From NCBI RefSeq assembly GCF_033958435.1, contig NC_134146.1, positions 27,178,501 to 27,242,500 on the forward strand: a stretch of DNA of 64,000 bases, written 5' to 3'. The notes beneath the pieces were generated by a model. It searched no databases. It was not told where the DNA came from and saw only the letters and a program-made list of their open reading frames with translations. Below, piece by piece: positions 11,631 to 23,224 of the stretch. The stretch is from Carettochelys insculpta (lineage: Eukaryota; Chordata; Testudines; Carettochelyidae). Position 1 is the stretch's first letter. Each line of letters starts with the position of its first letter. The position numbers were made by a program, and so were the translations under genes.

Positions 11631-13664
11631 ATTGTCTAGTTTAGGGCATGGCAGTTGGCTCTTGATAGTGGTGGACCCATAAAGAACTGGGATTCTGAAT
11701 TGTTATGCAAAAATAAATTCTTATAGTATTAAAGTCATAGAACACTGGAACTGGAAGGACCAAGCACCATCTAGCTCATTGCTGTCAGATATTTGTTTAA
11801 TCTGCTATTAAATATTTCTATCAATGGCAATTTCACAATGCTCTTGCCTGTATTATTCCTAAGGGGACACTCCAATAAGTAATTATGTCAAGGTACAGCC
11901 CAAAACTGGTTTTATTTTGTCTTTTTAAAAATTTGTTTCATAGCTGCCTGATAATAAAACATACAGTTGGAAAACTTCAAAAGCCTGGTGTTCAATGTTT
12001 TGTTTTTGATATGCAAGTCCCCATACTCCATGACTTTCACACTTCTAGGTACACAGTACAATCCAGAAAAATGAATAATACCTTAGCATGAAGGTGATTT
12101 GGGCAGTATTAGTTGACATCACTGCGTTTGTCTCCTATTTGACCATTCAGTCTTGATTCTGAACTTAACATTTACACCAGCTCAGGATCTCACCCTTAAT
12201 GCCCAATGCTATGAAAGCAGCAAATTGCCCAACCATCAACCCTGTATATTGAATGGCATTATTTGGTTTGAAGTTCAACAGGACCATGAAACTATTTTCC
12301 ATCCATTTTCCACCAGCAGCACTTGCCACAGAATATTTTTGGGGGGGAGGGGTGGGCAGGGAAGAGTGAAGGTAGAGAGAGATGAATAAAGCATGAATTT
12401 TTTGCTCATTCACATTCATTCTAAATGGTGTTTTTAAACAGCCATTTTCTTTTGCAGAAAAGTTGAAAGTAAACTTTGTCCAACCATTTCAATTTATTGA
12501 GAAGCATGGATTAAGGCTTGGAACATCAGTTAGGTAGATCAGAGTTTGGTTCAGGTGTAGATGTCAATTTTTTCTAATATAACAAAAGAAAGTTATTTGC
12601 ATCAGTTAGCAAAGACATTTGGTTTAAATAATGTTTTTTGCAATTCTCTTGACTGTTCCAGCAATGAAGGCCAAGCGCATCGCCTGTACAACTTCTCTTG
12701 ACACTTAATTTTGGTTGGGCTTTCGCATGTATTGCAAAAGATGGGCTTGTTCTGAAATGCTGAGTAGCTCCTGCAAGCTACTGAGAGCTCTCCGTTCTCT
12801 TTCTCAGACTTTCCTCCACAATCATCCTTTTGTGAATACTGAATGCATGTAGCTGTTGCAGAGGTAACCCACAGGACTAATTCTCTAAACTTTGTCCATA
12901 CACGTGTCCTGGTTTAGTTTAGTTTAAACTAGTGCAAACCATGTGTGAACACTTGCATTTCAGTGCAGATAGAAGAGCTTCCTAAAAAGAATTAACCCTA
13001 ATTTAAACTGAAAGAGAGGTACTCAGACAGCCCCCGTGAGTAAACCATTCTCACCTGAGGATGGTGCAGGCTATAATCAAAAATATTTTCAGATTTATTT
13101 GGAATGTAATACTGAGTCAGGTTTCAGTGTTTCTTCAGCTAGTCATGAGGATTCAATCTCCCCTAAATCCAAATGAATTAAACCAATATAAATAACTGAG
13201 CTCATCTGGCCACTATATTGTTGAATGGAGCCTGTGATCGCTGACCGCTAATGATCTTGTAGTATTCTCCCTTACATAGCAGATAACTGATAGACCTTCA
13301 CTTTGTGCTTGGGACAAAATACTCCACGCAGGTTTATGATTATGGAAAGATTGTATGTATCTAATCTATCTTTTTCTGTAGGCAGAAGCAGAATGGAATC
13401 AAGGTATATCTTCTCAAGGTTTATGAATGGTGTTTTTAATTTTTTCTCAGTTAAAGCCCTAGTTTGTCCAGACTTTCATCTTGTGAGCTGTACTCATGGC
13501 TGCTAACCTCATTCATGTGGCATTGGCTGCAGAAGAAATCGGTGTTCAAAAAATAAAACAATCAATTTGTCCAAGCTGAAATCTTACTCACCTAATTGGA
13601 CCTATCTTATAAGTTGCTGTATTATGTTGAATGCTAAAAGAAAATAAAAGTAGGGATCAAGCAC
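11628..13664. other. Intergenic DNA
   Basis: No gene recognised. The segment near 12878-13060 has 'GTCCATACACG' and other words like the short TIR elements, too decayed to bound. A run GGGGGGGAGGGG occurs near 12341. Confidence 0.4.
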
Positions 13665-13678
13665 ACTTGGCTAAAACA

Positions 13679-13825
13679 AGTCTGTATTGTGTGGCTATGG
13701 TCTGAAGAAGTGGGTCTGTCCCACGAAAGCTCACCACCTAAAATTATTTTGTTAATCTTTAAAGAGCTACTTGACTGCTTTTTTTGTTTTGGTAGTATGT
13801 AGACTAGCACGGTTATCTCTTTGTT
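13679..13825 (+). mobile_element. Penelope-like 5'-truncated insertion with 14-bp target duplication
   Basis: The flanks carry the same 14 bases, ACTTGGCTAAAACA, at 13665-13678 and 13826-13839. The 147-bp insert is in sense direction: 5' leader, hammerhead core, the TTTGTTAATCTTTAAAG module, then the TAGACTAGCACGGTTATCTCT 3' end. Unlike several other copies it is a simple 5' truncation without a fold-back. It defines the element's true 3' end. Confidence 0.85.
13702..13732 (+). ncRNA. Hammerhead ribozyme core in a PLE insertion
   Basis: CTGAAGA is followed by stem II (GTGGG/CCCAC, loop TCTGT) and GAAA, with all conserved core bases present. Stem III is unclear in this subfamily: GC/GC pairing would need a long loop. 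Stem I does not form within this single copy. Confidence 0.6.
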
Positions 13826-13839
13826 ACTTGGCTAAAACA

Positions 13840-15117
13840 CTTGGTCATCAATTCAGATCCCTCATTGCTAAAAAGTTGTTACCATATGACAAAGTAATAA
13901 CCCCTTTTTGTAGTATAATTCAGCTTCCTGTGGGAACCTGCCAGCATCAGCATTATGACCTCTGACAGCTGGCAGTCAGTGCCTTTTTAGGGGTCATTGA
14001 AAATATAACTGGGTTAAAAAAAAAAAGGGGCAAGTTCATGGAGGGGCAGGTCCATCAACGGCTGTTAGCCATGCTGTAGGTTCCCTATGCTTCTAATAGA
14101 ATATGGGATTGATGACAGGATCACTCAAATTCCCTGTTCTGTTAATTCCTCTGACGTCTTTAGCACATGCCACTGTTGGAAGACAGGGTTCTAAGCTAGA
14201 GGGACCATTTATCTGACTCAGTACAGCCATTCTTGGGTTGCATGGACTTCACTTTCCATGGCTGTCAACTCAAACTGCTATAGAACATACTAATTCATAG
14301 CAATAGCTTTTGTTAAAGGTTTACCTTATTTCAGATGGGTGATAATAAGTGATCATATTCCATTGTGATGGTCACCTTCACAGATTCAGAAATAGATTGT
14401 TTCTTGATAGTTTTTACTTCTTCCATTCCAAGTCTGGATGCACAGTTCAGTTTCGTTTTTAAAACAGGAAAGTGGTATATTTCATTTTATAGAAAGAAGA
14501 GTTCCTTGCCTGTTCCCCTGCATGTCCACATGCTTTATTTGCATAACTATCAGGTTGTGAGTCTGTTCAGGAAGTATGTATCAAGGAAGTAAAATTGAGC
14601 AATAACCATCTGATTGTGGTGATGTACTTGTTTTACATTGGCTGTTACCGACTCCCTACTGTGAGGGGAAAATAAACAAAACCTTCAAATTCCAGTAAAT
14701 CACCAGAAATGAGCTCATCCAGCGTTCAGATCACGCAGCTCGTGCAATATCTCAAACTAAGATGTGTACATGCAGAAGAAGAGTAGATTAAAGCATCCAG
14801 AACAATAATTTAAAAGTGTCTCTGTAATTAGGGTACATTAATCTTACGTTTTATGTTGCACCATGCTTTCAATGAAGTTAACAAACTGTGTTCTGCCGTC
14901 CAGTCTTAGTCCACTAAAAAACCACGCATTGAGAGTTGCCCTTTGACAGTGTACCTACAAGAAGTTGATCCTAATGGCCCTCGTACAGGCCACAGAAGCA
15001 TGAGCTAGGATAGTACTGTTCATACAGTTCCATACAGGCATATGATCATGGAACAGTGTTTTTTTTTTTTTTTTTTTTTTTTAAATAAGGCTTGATTATC
15101 ACACCAGTATAAATCGA
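13840..15117. other. Intergenic DNA
   Basis: No gene recognised. A 24-base poly-T run occupies 15059-15082. Confidence 0.45.
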
Positions 15118-15355
15118 GAGCATCTCCACTTGAATTACATTATAAGAATGGCCATACTGGCTCAGAACAATAGTCCTTCTAGCCCAATATCCTGTAATCC
15201 AACAGTGGCTGGGGCCAGATACTTCACAGGGAGTGAACAGACTGGGACAATTTGAGTGATCCATACCTTGTCATTCAATCTCAGCTTCTAACAGAAGTTT
15301 AGGCACATTCAGGGTATGGCATTTCCTGACCATCTTGACTAGTAGCCAAAGATTG

Positions 15356-15779
15356 ATTAAGTGCAGGGGCAATTCATGGGGGGAGTATGGGGAACACGCC
15401 CCCCTCAAACACCATAGACAGAAGGAAACAGCTGGCAGGGCTAGAGTCCCTAGGTGTCTGGGTAGACTAGAGGGTGGGGACATCTGGTGCCTGCAGCAGA
15501 GTTTGGTCCTCCACACTCATTGGTAGCAGCAGGGGAAGTGTAGCAATGTGGACTTAGCTTGCCACAGCACTGGGCAGAGAAGGTGGAGTGAGGGTGTAGA
15601 AGAGACAAGCCGATGCTAAGAGAGGGTTGTCTTGGTCCCTCCCTGGGCTGAAAGCAATCACATGGCTGGTTTTCCCCTTTGGACTCCCTCACTAGCTGTC
15701 CCTCATTGTGTCTTATGTGAACAAATATGTCCGTATGTTTGTTCAAAAACAGGTGCCTATTATATTCTTTGTGTGACCC

Positions 15780-15810
<31 letters not shown>
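15356..15810. mobile_element. Foreign block with 30-base C-homopolymer inside CR1
   Basis: This stretch is not CR1-like and is richer in GC. It ends in a 30-base poly-C run at 15781-15810, after which the CR1 sequence resumes. Read on the minus strand it would begin with poly-G. The source element is not recognised. The glycine- and proline-run open frames here (15450-15863 - and 15632-16039 +) come from the homopolymer. Confidence 0.5.
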
Positions 15811-15811
<1 letters not shown>

Positions 15812-16235
15812 ATTCTTGTGCTATGTGGAGAGGTAACTGCTTCCCTATTTTTCTCCACACCATTCATATTAAAGACCTCTGCTGTATCCCTTCAGTCATA
15901 TCCCTTCAATCATTTCTTTTCCAAGTTGAACAGTCCCAGTCTTTTTAATCTCTTCTCATATAGTAGTTCCATATATTTAACACTTTTTATTGCCTTTCTC
16001 TGTACCTTGTCCAATTATCACACATCGGGCGGGGTTTAGATGAAGTGTCTAGAATTGAATACAGTATTCAAAGTGTGAGGGGTACCATGGATTTATATAA
16101 TGGCATTCTATTTTCCCTCATTATCCACTTCCTAACAATTCTTAACATCGTTAGGTTGGTTGTTTGTTTCTGTTTTTTTTGACTGCTGCTGCACATTGAA
16201 AAGATGTTTTCAGAGAACTCTCTATGTAGGAGACT

Positions 16236-16283
16236 GAACTAGATGATCTCTCAAGGTTCCTTACAGTCCTATGATTCTATGAG
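16236..16283 (+). mobile_element. Nested CR1 3' tail, opposite orientation to its host
   Basis: The bases from AACTAGATGATCTCTC to ATGATTCTATGA match the extreme 3' end of CR1 in sense direction. They interrupt the antisense CR1 between 'CAGAGAACTCTC' and 'CAAGATCTCT', so the short tail entered later. Confidence 0.65.
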
Positions 16284-16768
16284 TCGCCCAAGATCTCTAA
16301 ATGAGACCCTCCCCATCATCTTGTATGCATAGTTGGGATTATGTTTTTAATGTGCATTTCATGGCATTTATAAACATGGAATTTCATCTGTCGTCATCTT
16401 GCTCAGTCATCTGATTTTGTGAAATCCCTTTGTAAGTCTTTGCAGTCTGCTTTGCATTTAACTGTCTTCACAAATTTTGTGTCATCTGCAAACTTTGCCA
16501 TCTTATTGTTTTCCTCGTTTTTCTAGATAATTTGTGAATATTGTTGAACAACAGTGAGCCTAACGTAGATCCTGGGAGGATTCTGTTATTTACCTCTATC
16601 CACTGTGAAAACTAACCATTTATATCTACCCTTTAATGAGTTACTGATCCATGAGAGGACCTTCCGTTTCACTCCATGACTCCTTACTTTGTTTAAGAGC
16701 CATTAGTGAGGGATCTTGTCAAAGGCTTTCTCAAAGTTCAAGTACACTTTATCCTCTTAATTATTCAA

Positions 16769-17114
16769 GGCTACCTCCACACAAGAGGCTTTTCCAGCAA
16801 AACTGGGCTTTTGTTGGGAAAAACCGCAAAGTGTCTATACACAAAATGCAGTTTGTCAACAAAACCACGCACATCTGCCGGCAGCGTTATACATCTCATT
16901 TAGGTATAATGCATCTCTTGACAGTGATTGCAGAGCTTCTGGTCAGCTGTTCTGTTGAGAGAGGGCTGGGTAGTCTGGCTGCTCTCTGTCAACAGAGCAG
17001 ATTGCTCTTTTGATCTGCTTGTATTGTAGACGTAATCTGTCAACAGAATTTTTGCCAGGAAATCCCTTCTGACAGTCACTCCTGTCAACAGAGGCTTCTT
17101 GTGTAGATGTAGCC
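16769..17114. mobile_element. Terminal-inverted-repeat DNA transposon, hAT-like, non-autonomous
   Basis: The left end GGCTACCTCCACACAAGAGG is matched inverted by CTTCTTGTGTAGATGTAGCC at the right end, with about three mismatches. The 346-bp interior is rich in 'TTGTCAACA' words. It abuts the end of the antisense CR1 copy. A clean 8-bp target duplication was not found. Confidence 0.7.
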
Positions 17115-17458
17115 CAAATGTTTGCTTATACCTTCAGTGGGTTACATTTATGTAAAGGTGTTATAAATAAAATCCACTTCCAGACGATTTTTGCATAGGG
17201 GTAGAAAAATTCCCACTGAAGTCATAGGAAAGTTTTGTGTCTCATAAAGGAATACAGAACAAGGGAAACATGATCTCACAAGACTTGGTTTCATAATTCA
17301 AAATTGAAAACAAGTTCATACATTTTAAATATCTGGAAAGTTGAGCATTCTGGGTTCTATCTAATGGAGCTATGCAACAGTCCTCAGTAGTTTCAAAAAT
17401 GGAAATTCACTAGTGTGGAGAAAATGTCCAGGAATTATTTGAAACTGAAATGTATTGT

Positions 17459-17651
17459 AGTAACAGAGACAAAGCTGTGCTAGTCTATATACTATCAAAA
17501 CAAAAAAGCAGTGAAGTAGCACTTTAAAGACTAACAAGATAACTTGTTAGGTGAGCTTTCATGGGACAGATGCACTTCTTCAGACCATAGCCATACCAGA
17601 ACAGACTCAATATTTAAGGTTCTCTGTGCTACTTCACTGCTTTTTTGTTTT
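17459..17651 (-). mobile_element. Penelope-like insertion with 5' fold-back, 12-bp target duplication
   Basis: GAAATGTATTGT is repeated at 17447-17458 and 17652-17663. Read on the minus strand, the insert holds the hammerhead region (partly decayed), the TTAGTCTTTAAAGTGC module and the AGCACAGCTTTGTCTCTGTTAC 3' end. Its 5' end is an inverted copy of its own interior: 17496-17522 is the exact reverse complement of 17626-17652 (27 bp, no mismatch). Confidence 0.85.
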
Positions 17652-17663
17652 GAAATGTATTGT

Positions 17664-18724
17664 GTATATCTTTATCACAAAACTTAGCTGGTGATCACAG
17701 GTGAAGTATTGTGGGTTACAATGGTACACAGAAGTGAAATCTCCCAGTACATACACCTTCTGAATGTTCCTGGCTGACAGATGTTGTCTACAAGCTAAAC
17801 TTCTGTGCCTACCTTTTTGGATTATTTATTGTGTGTTTTACTGCTTTACCCACACAACATAACAGGTCATCTATTAGTAATCGTATAGAATCACTATGGT
17901 ATCTTGGGTTTTCACATTTACTTGTTTAGTTGAAAGTAAGGATCTTTTAAAACTATTCTGTGATTTTTTTTTTTTTTTTAAAGAAGGCAGAAATGCTTAG
18001 CTGCTTGTGTGATATCTCAAAAAACAGCTTCACCAGGCTGTAAAGGATGCTAAATTGGAGAAGATTGCAGCAAAAGTCTAACACCATTTAAGATAAACTA
18101 TATCCTTCTTTACTGAAATGTTTAACATTACTCTTCTAATATGTTTTAATGACAGTATCAATAACTTGTGATCTTTGGAGGAATGTAGACTTGCTACCTG
18201 GGACATAATTAACTTTAGTAAAATTCTGCCAGGATTATAATTGCTCCCACTTGACAAGGAGTAGTGATCGATTGGTAGTAAAGCTCTTTTATTCTCTATA
18301 CCTGTTAATGACAGGCTGAAGACCACCAACATCATGTCATATTATAAAACCATTTACGGTGTAATGATAACTCTTATTGGTATTAACTTGATGCCATGAG
18401 GAATATATGAATGTGAAGGTATTATGCAATATTACCTTTTCAAGTCTCATAACTTCTGATATGAAAAGAAAAAAAACCCTAGATGCTTTTTATTTGTTAA
18501 ATCTTTTTTTAAACAAATGATATAATTTATATACCAGACAAAATGCTGCCTTAACAGAATATGGATCACCTATTTTAAGTGTTAGTGTATATATACCACA
18601 AAATCGTTTAACATTAATTTGCAGCTGACTGATTCAGGAGCCTATAGGAAATTAGCATAGTATAAAAAAGGAGGCACTGTCGACAGGATCTGGGTTATTT
18701 TTGTAACTGTTTGTATTCAGACCC
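17664..18724. other. Intergenic DNA
   Basis: No gene recognised on either strand. A poly-T run lies near 17967-17980. Confidence 0.5.
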
Positions 18725-18985
18725 ACCAATGGGGCAAGACAAAGGGTGACAATTGCAAAGGGGCCTGGAGCTCCAGCCTCTGCTGCTGCTACTGCGGCAG
18801 CAGCCGTGGCTGGCGCTCCGAACCCCTTTGAAATGCTGCAGCAGAACTGCTCCTCAGCTCCATGTGGCTCTGACTGCCTTTGCCTCTCCTTGGCCCCGCA
18901 CCTTCCAGGGGCATGGAGCTGGCCTCGCCTCCCACTTTGCCCCGGGGCCTGCAGTGGCTGTCGGCCCTGCTGCTTGTATTTTTTT
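18725..18985. mobile_element. GC-rich dispersed repeat, same family as 32654-32934
   Basis: It shares the word order 'GACAATTGC', 'GGGCCTGGAGCTCC', 'CCTTCCAGGGGCATGGAGCTGGCC' and 'CCCACTTTGCCC' with copies near 23.2, 32.7 and 33.5 kb. The copy at 32654 has ends and target duplication of hAT type. Open frames here (18746-19054 + and 18789-19082 -) arise from GC-rich repeat sequence. Confidence 0.45.
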
Positions 18986-19315
18986 TTTTCAGTGAAAATA
19001 GCTGTGAAGAGATGTGATTATTCTGACGTTGCCAGCTTCTCTCAGGGGGTGTAAGCTCACTTATTGCAATGATCTGCACCACTGGGAAGCAAACGGTCTC
19101 ATTTTAATATTTTGGGAAGTCAGGCAAAGAGAGTGAGGGTCCTGATCCAAGTGCATTGAAACCCATGAGAAGTTTTCCCCTGACTTCAGTAGGTGTTGGG
19201 TTGGGACCTGAATGTCTTGCCTATGGTCAAACACAAAGTTTGTATTGTCCAGGAGAGAACAGGGCCCTACACGATATATATTTCAGGGTGAACGTTTTGG
19301 ACAAGGAATATGTTC

Positions 19316-19488
19316 CTCTGCAGTATAATTCAAGGATGGCTGTCTGTTGTACTCTTTCAGTATAACTGGAAGAAATTTACAGGCTCAAGGCTGTATGAGA
19401 GCAGTAGATCCCCCTGTGAAGTGGTAAGAGGCACCTGAGAGGAAATGGCTGTTGAACAGTCCAGATTATGTAGTAGGTAATGTCAGAC
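19316..19488 (+). repeat. Unclassified dispersed repeat, copy 1
   Basis: It is diverged but collinear with 57386-57585. Shared blocks are CTCTGCAGTATAATTCAAG, the AAATTTAC...TGAGAGCAG stretch, AGAGGCACC and the CAGTCCAGATTATG...GGTAATGTCA stretch. The family is not recognised; an LTR-type element is possible. Confidence 0.6.
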
Positions 19489-19729
19489 CCATTGAAACTT
19501 GGACCATGCTCAATGAAAGGTTTCCAGACAAGACAAAAGAAACACAAGACAGACAACAGGTTCATTTTTCCTAACTTTCAGAATTATGAAAATTTGACAT
19601 GGAATAAATTTGTCAATAAAGCAAAAACATTGTCTGGCTTATATTTCCTATCCAGTAAAATGTATATTATTTATTAAGGGCATTGCCCTGTCTCTTATAG
19701 GTTTGCTGTTCCTAGTATACACTCTCAAA

Positions 19730-21264
19730 CTAGGCATATTGCATCCAGTTCTAGGGCACCCAGTATAGAAAGGATGTGGATGTATTAAAGGGTGCCAGCA
19801 TAGGGCAATCAAAATGATTAGAGGACTGGAACATGTGACCTAGGAGGAAAGGCTGAGGGATCTGGTTTATTTAGTTTGAAGAAGAGAAGAGTGAGGGGTG
19901 ATTTGATTACCACCTTCAAGTTGCTGAAAGGAGGTTTGCAAGAGTCCTGAGACGCCCAGCCCTTGGCCTAGGGTGGGCGGCACCCAAAAAAAAGGGTTAT
20001 AACACCAGCCCCGCACTCAGTTCGGGGTGGTCAGCAGTTCACCGTTACAATACAATACAGGCCCAGCCCTCAGTCTAGGGCGGGGCAGCAGTTCACAGTG
20101 GTAACAAGAGCCCGGTCCAGCCCTCAGTCCAGGGCTGGGCAGCAACACAAGGGTTTGAGCACAGGCCCAGCCCTCAGTTTGGGGCGGGGCAACAGCACAA
20201 GGGTTTGAGCACAGGCCCAGCACGGGCTGGCCCTGTCAAGGAGGGGGTAGGGGGTCACAGGCCCTCCCACTCCACTGCGACCCGGCCCGGGGCCCTGAGG
20301 TCGCTCACACACGACCGTTGCAGTGGGGATCCAGGCCGCAACACACTGCCATGGGTTCGGGAGCATCGTTCCCCGGGCCACTTCCTACCTCTACCTCCAC
20401 TGGCGGAAGGTCCCAGTCCATCTGGTCAGGGGGTCCCACGGGGTCAGTCTCCTCCAAATCGTCCGCCTTCAGGGGCTCCGGCCAGTCACTCATGTCAATA
20501 GCATTGGGATAGTTGGGCGGCGGTAGCTCGGTGGGCCCAAGGCAATCCTGGGCCTAAGGGCTGCAGGGCTCCGCCGGGACTCTGGGGCAGGCCGCTCCTG
20601 GGGCTGCTTGCAAGGCGGGGGGTCTCCGCCGGCATGAGGGTCCTGGCAGGTCTGGGTAGTCCCCCTGGGGCATCTGGATCCGGGGTTGTTCGGAGCCGCT
20701 GGGGGCTTGCTTCTCCAGCCCAGCTGGGCGGCGACAGGCCCTCTGCCCTTGGTGCCGGGGAGCTCGTGTAGAAGCCTCCTCCCTGCCCGGAGGCCCAGGC
20801 TTTAATGGGTCCCGAGCCCTGCCCTTGGCTCTTCTAGCCCTGGGCCCCACCCTCTGAGGGGCAGGCCTCTGGTGTTCTGGCTCTGGACCCGCCCACCAGG
20901 GCCTCTGCGCAGCCTCCTCTGCCTCTGAGTCAGCAGGAGGCCATGCTGACTCACTACAAGGTTCTAAAGAGGACTGAGAGAGGCTGTTTTCAGTAGTGAC
21001 AGATGGCAGAACAAGGAGCAATGGTCTCAGTTGACCATGGGGGAGGTCTAGGTTGGATATTAGGAAAAACTATTTCACTAGAAGGATGGTGAAACACTGG
21101 AATGGGTTACCTAGAGAGGTGGTGGCATTTCCATCCTTAGAGGTTTTTAAGTCCTAGCTTGACAAAGTCCTGGCTGGGATGATTTAGTTAGTTGGTTTTG
21201 CTTTGGGCAGGAGCCTGGACTTGATGACCTCCTGAAGTTTCTTCCATCTCTGTGATTCTATGAA
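19730..21264 (+). mobile_element. CR1 LINE 3' end in sense, split by a 1-kb insertion
   Basis: The left part (19730-19944) has 'CATCCAGTTCTAGGGCACC' and 'AAAATGATTAGAGGACTGG'. The right part (20960-21264) has 'GGTTGGATATTAGGAAAAA', 'GGGTTACCTAGAGAGGTGG' and ends in 'GTGATTCTATGA', the usual CR1 3' end. The two parts join into one CR1 when the GC-rich block between them is removed. Confidence 0.85.
19945..20959. mobile_element. About 1-kb GC-rich insertion of unknown class inside CR1
   Basis: The flanks are similar 12-base words, GGTTTGCAAGAG (19933-19944) and GGTTCTAAAGAG (20960-20971), a plausible old target duplication. The left part holds about four units of a 50-54 bp tandem repeat starting CCAGCCCTCAG (from about 20006 to 20220). 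The right part is rich in Arg/Pro/Gly codons on the minus strand (open frame 20554-21021), and a shorter minus frame at 20305-20493 is acidic. Neither frame matches a family I know. This may be a non-autonomous LTR or other retroelement. Confidence 0.55.
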
Positions 21265-21639
21265 ATATGATGATAAAAATGCAACCACACTTAACTGCAA
21301 ACTTCTTCAAACCAGTGTTATGGCCTTTCTTCACTCTTGTCTGCTAAGTAGACCAATAAAAATAATCTCCTGACTATTTATAGGTTCATAGTACCTCCTG
21401 GAATACTCTTCCCAACCACCAGGACAATGGGATAAGGAACTGTTCAATTACCAGAAGCGGTGCCAACAGACTGGCTGGGTGCCTGAGCAAGGTTGGGTAG
21501 AGTGGCAGCTTGGGCAGAAGGGGCAATACTGGGGCTAGTCTCTTCTAGACAGTTCTCAATGACTCCTTGTAGCATCTTCTGCTTCCCCCAAGTGTATGCC
21601 AGGTACCTCCCAGCGTATGCCAGGCCTCTCTAAATCCCA
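21265..21639. other. Short intergenic stretch
   Basis: No feature recognised. Confidence 0.4.
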
Positions 21640-23045
21640 GATCCTTTTCTGCAGTACTACTTCTGAAACAGTCATTTCCTATTTTGTATTAGTGCAATTG
21701 ATTGTTCCTTTCTAAGTGTCATACTTCACATTTGCCCTCATTTGAATTTTGATTGTATTTGTTTCAGACCATTTGACCCATTTGTCAAGATCATTTTGAA
21801 TTTTGCCTTCCAAAGACTTACAAACCCTCCCAGCTTGGTAACATCTTTAAAACTTTATAAGTGTATTCTCTGTGCCAAATCATTTATATAGATATTGCAT
21901 AAAATGAGACCCAGAACAGAACCCCATGGAATCCCACTTGATATAAGCCTCCAGCTTGATTTTGAGACATTGTTAACTAGTCTTTGGCTATGTCTAAACT
22001 TCAGGCTTCTGTCGGGAGACTGGAGTGTTCTGCCGACATCCCTGTCTTCTCTGATTCACGAGGAAGAAGGGATGTCTTGGCAGAGGGGCTTTTCCTGACA
22101 TTTGGTCCTGTGTGGATGGGCCAAATGTTGGGAAAGCCTCTCCTGACAGAGCTGTCAGCAGGAGAGAGACAAATGCAGTGTGCAATTTACGTTTCTTTTG
22201 CTGACAGTTCTTGGCAATCTCGACACAGGTCTGAGTATACTTTTCTTACCTGTTGTACACCTATCTGATAGTAGCTTCATTTAGGTTATATTTCTCTAGT
22301 TTATGAGAAAGTACAAAACCCTTATTAATTCAAGATATTACATTTATTGCTTTTTCCTAGCTACAAGGCTTGTGACTCTGTTAAAGAAGGATATTAGCTT
22401 GGTTGGATATGATTTGTTCTTGACAAATCTGTGTTGACTGTTTATCACCTAAGGTTTTTATTTTTATTTTTTTAAAGTTCTTATAAATTGCTGGTTTGAC
22501 TACTTGCTCCAATGATGGCAATCTGTCATTCTGAGTATGATGATTATGAAGCCTGTGTGGGACATTTTTAAAGCAGGGAGATTGGTGCACAACTGTCACC
22601 ACATTTTCCTTGGCAGATAGAGGGTTTCAAGACAATGGCATGGACACCATGATGATTGGAAATCCTCTACCAGTTGCAGCCTTCATCCACCTTTCCAGCT
22701 GTTTAACGTTACACAACAGTTTCACCTCCATTGTGCAGATAGCCTCCACCTGCTTTGCCACTGAGGCCTTCTTAGATCACGCTTGTTCAGAACCTGGCAC
22801 TTGATCTTTCTACCACGGATGACCCTAAGGGAGTACATGACTCCAGGTAGCATTGCTCTTGCAGTCACTAAAACACACAAGCCTCTCCACCACTACAAGG
22901 TGGTGATCCATGGTACTTGCTCCATTATTATTCTGACTACCGAAGTTAACTGACTGACTTATAATTCCTTTGGTATAAATAGATACTGTATTGGATATTC
23001 TCCAGTCCTCCATGAGTTCTCAAAGATAATTGCTCAGGACTCAGA
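21640..23045 (-). mobile_element. CR1-type LINE in antisense, in three pieces
   Basis: The pieces 21640-21983, about 22225-22515 and about 22975-23045 follow the order of a reversed CR1-type LINE: 'TTTCTGCAGTA', 'CAGACCATTTGACCC', 'CCCATGGAATCCCACTTGATA', 'TATGATTTGTTCTTGACAAA', 'CTCCAGTCCTCCATGAGTTC'. All frames are broken. The intervening blocks are later insertions or diverged sequence. Confidence 0.75.
21984..22224. mobile_element. Probable short DNA transposon inserted in the antisense CR1
   Basis: It begins GGCTATGTCTAAACTTCAGGC, the typical start of the short TIR elements here, and interrupts the CR1 order. The opposite terminal repeat is not clear, so the right boundary is an estimate. 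Confidence 0.4.
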
Positions 23046-23224
23046 GGTTTTAAACATGCCATATGGAGTAAGCATAACATGTTTACCTAATTCTATTGTA
23101 GTAGTACTGTCCTTGTACAGCTGTTGATGTCAGAAAAAAGAAGGTATTACTAGGGCTGAGTGGGGAGACTGGAAATGACATACATCATTCATTTAATGCA
23201 TGCACGTGCACTCTCACGCATATA

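Larger units (their letters stand above)
15118..16760 (-). mobile_element. CR1 LINE copy in antisense, interrupted
   Basis: Read on the plus strand, the order of words is that of a reversed CR1. The 'AATGGCCATACTGG' block comes first. 'TCTCCACACC', 'CCAAGTTGAACAGTCCCAG', 'GGTACCATGGATTTATATAATGG' and 'GACTGCTGCTGCACATTGA' follow, and it ends at 'CTTGTCAAAGGCTTTCTCAA'. Segments 15118-15355 and 15811-16760 belong to the copy. A foreign block at 15356-15810 replaces part of it, and a short second CR1 tail lies inside at 16236-16283. The reading frames are broken throughout. Confidence 0.85.

Noticed and set aside
15450..16039. Poly-Gly and poly-Pro open frames on both strands
   Set aside because: They are produced by the C30 homopolymer and flanking CR1 sequence.
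20000..20960. CpG-island-like region that could mark a promoter
   Set aside because: The GC-rich block is an insertion within a LINE with tandem units, so its composition reflects a mobile element.
20554..21021. 155-codon open frame on the minus strand in a GC-rich block
   Set aside because: It is made of biased Arg/Pro/Gly sequence inside an insertion in CR1, starts within CR1 sequence and matches no family.
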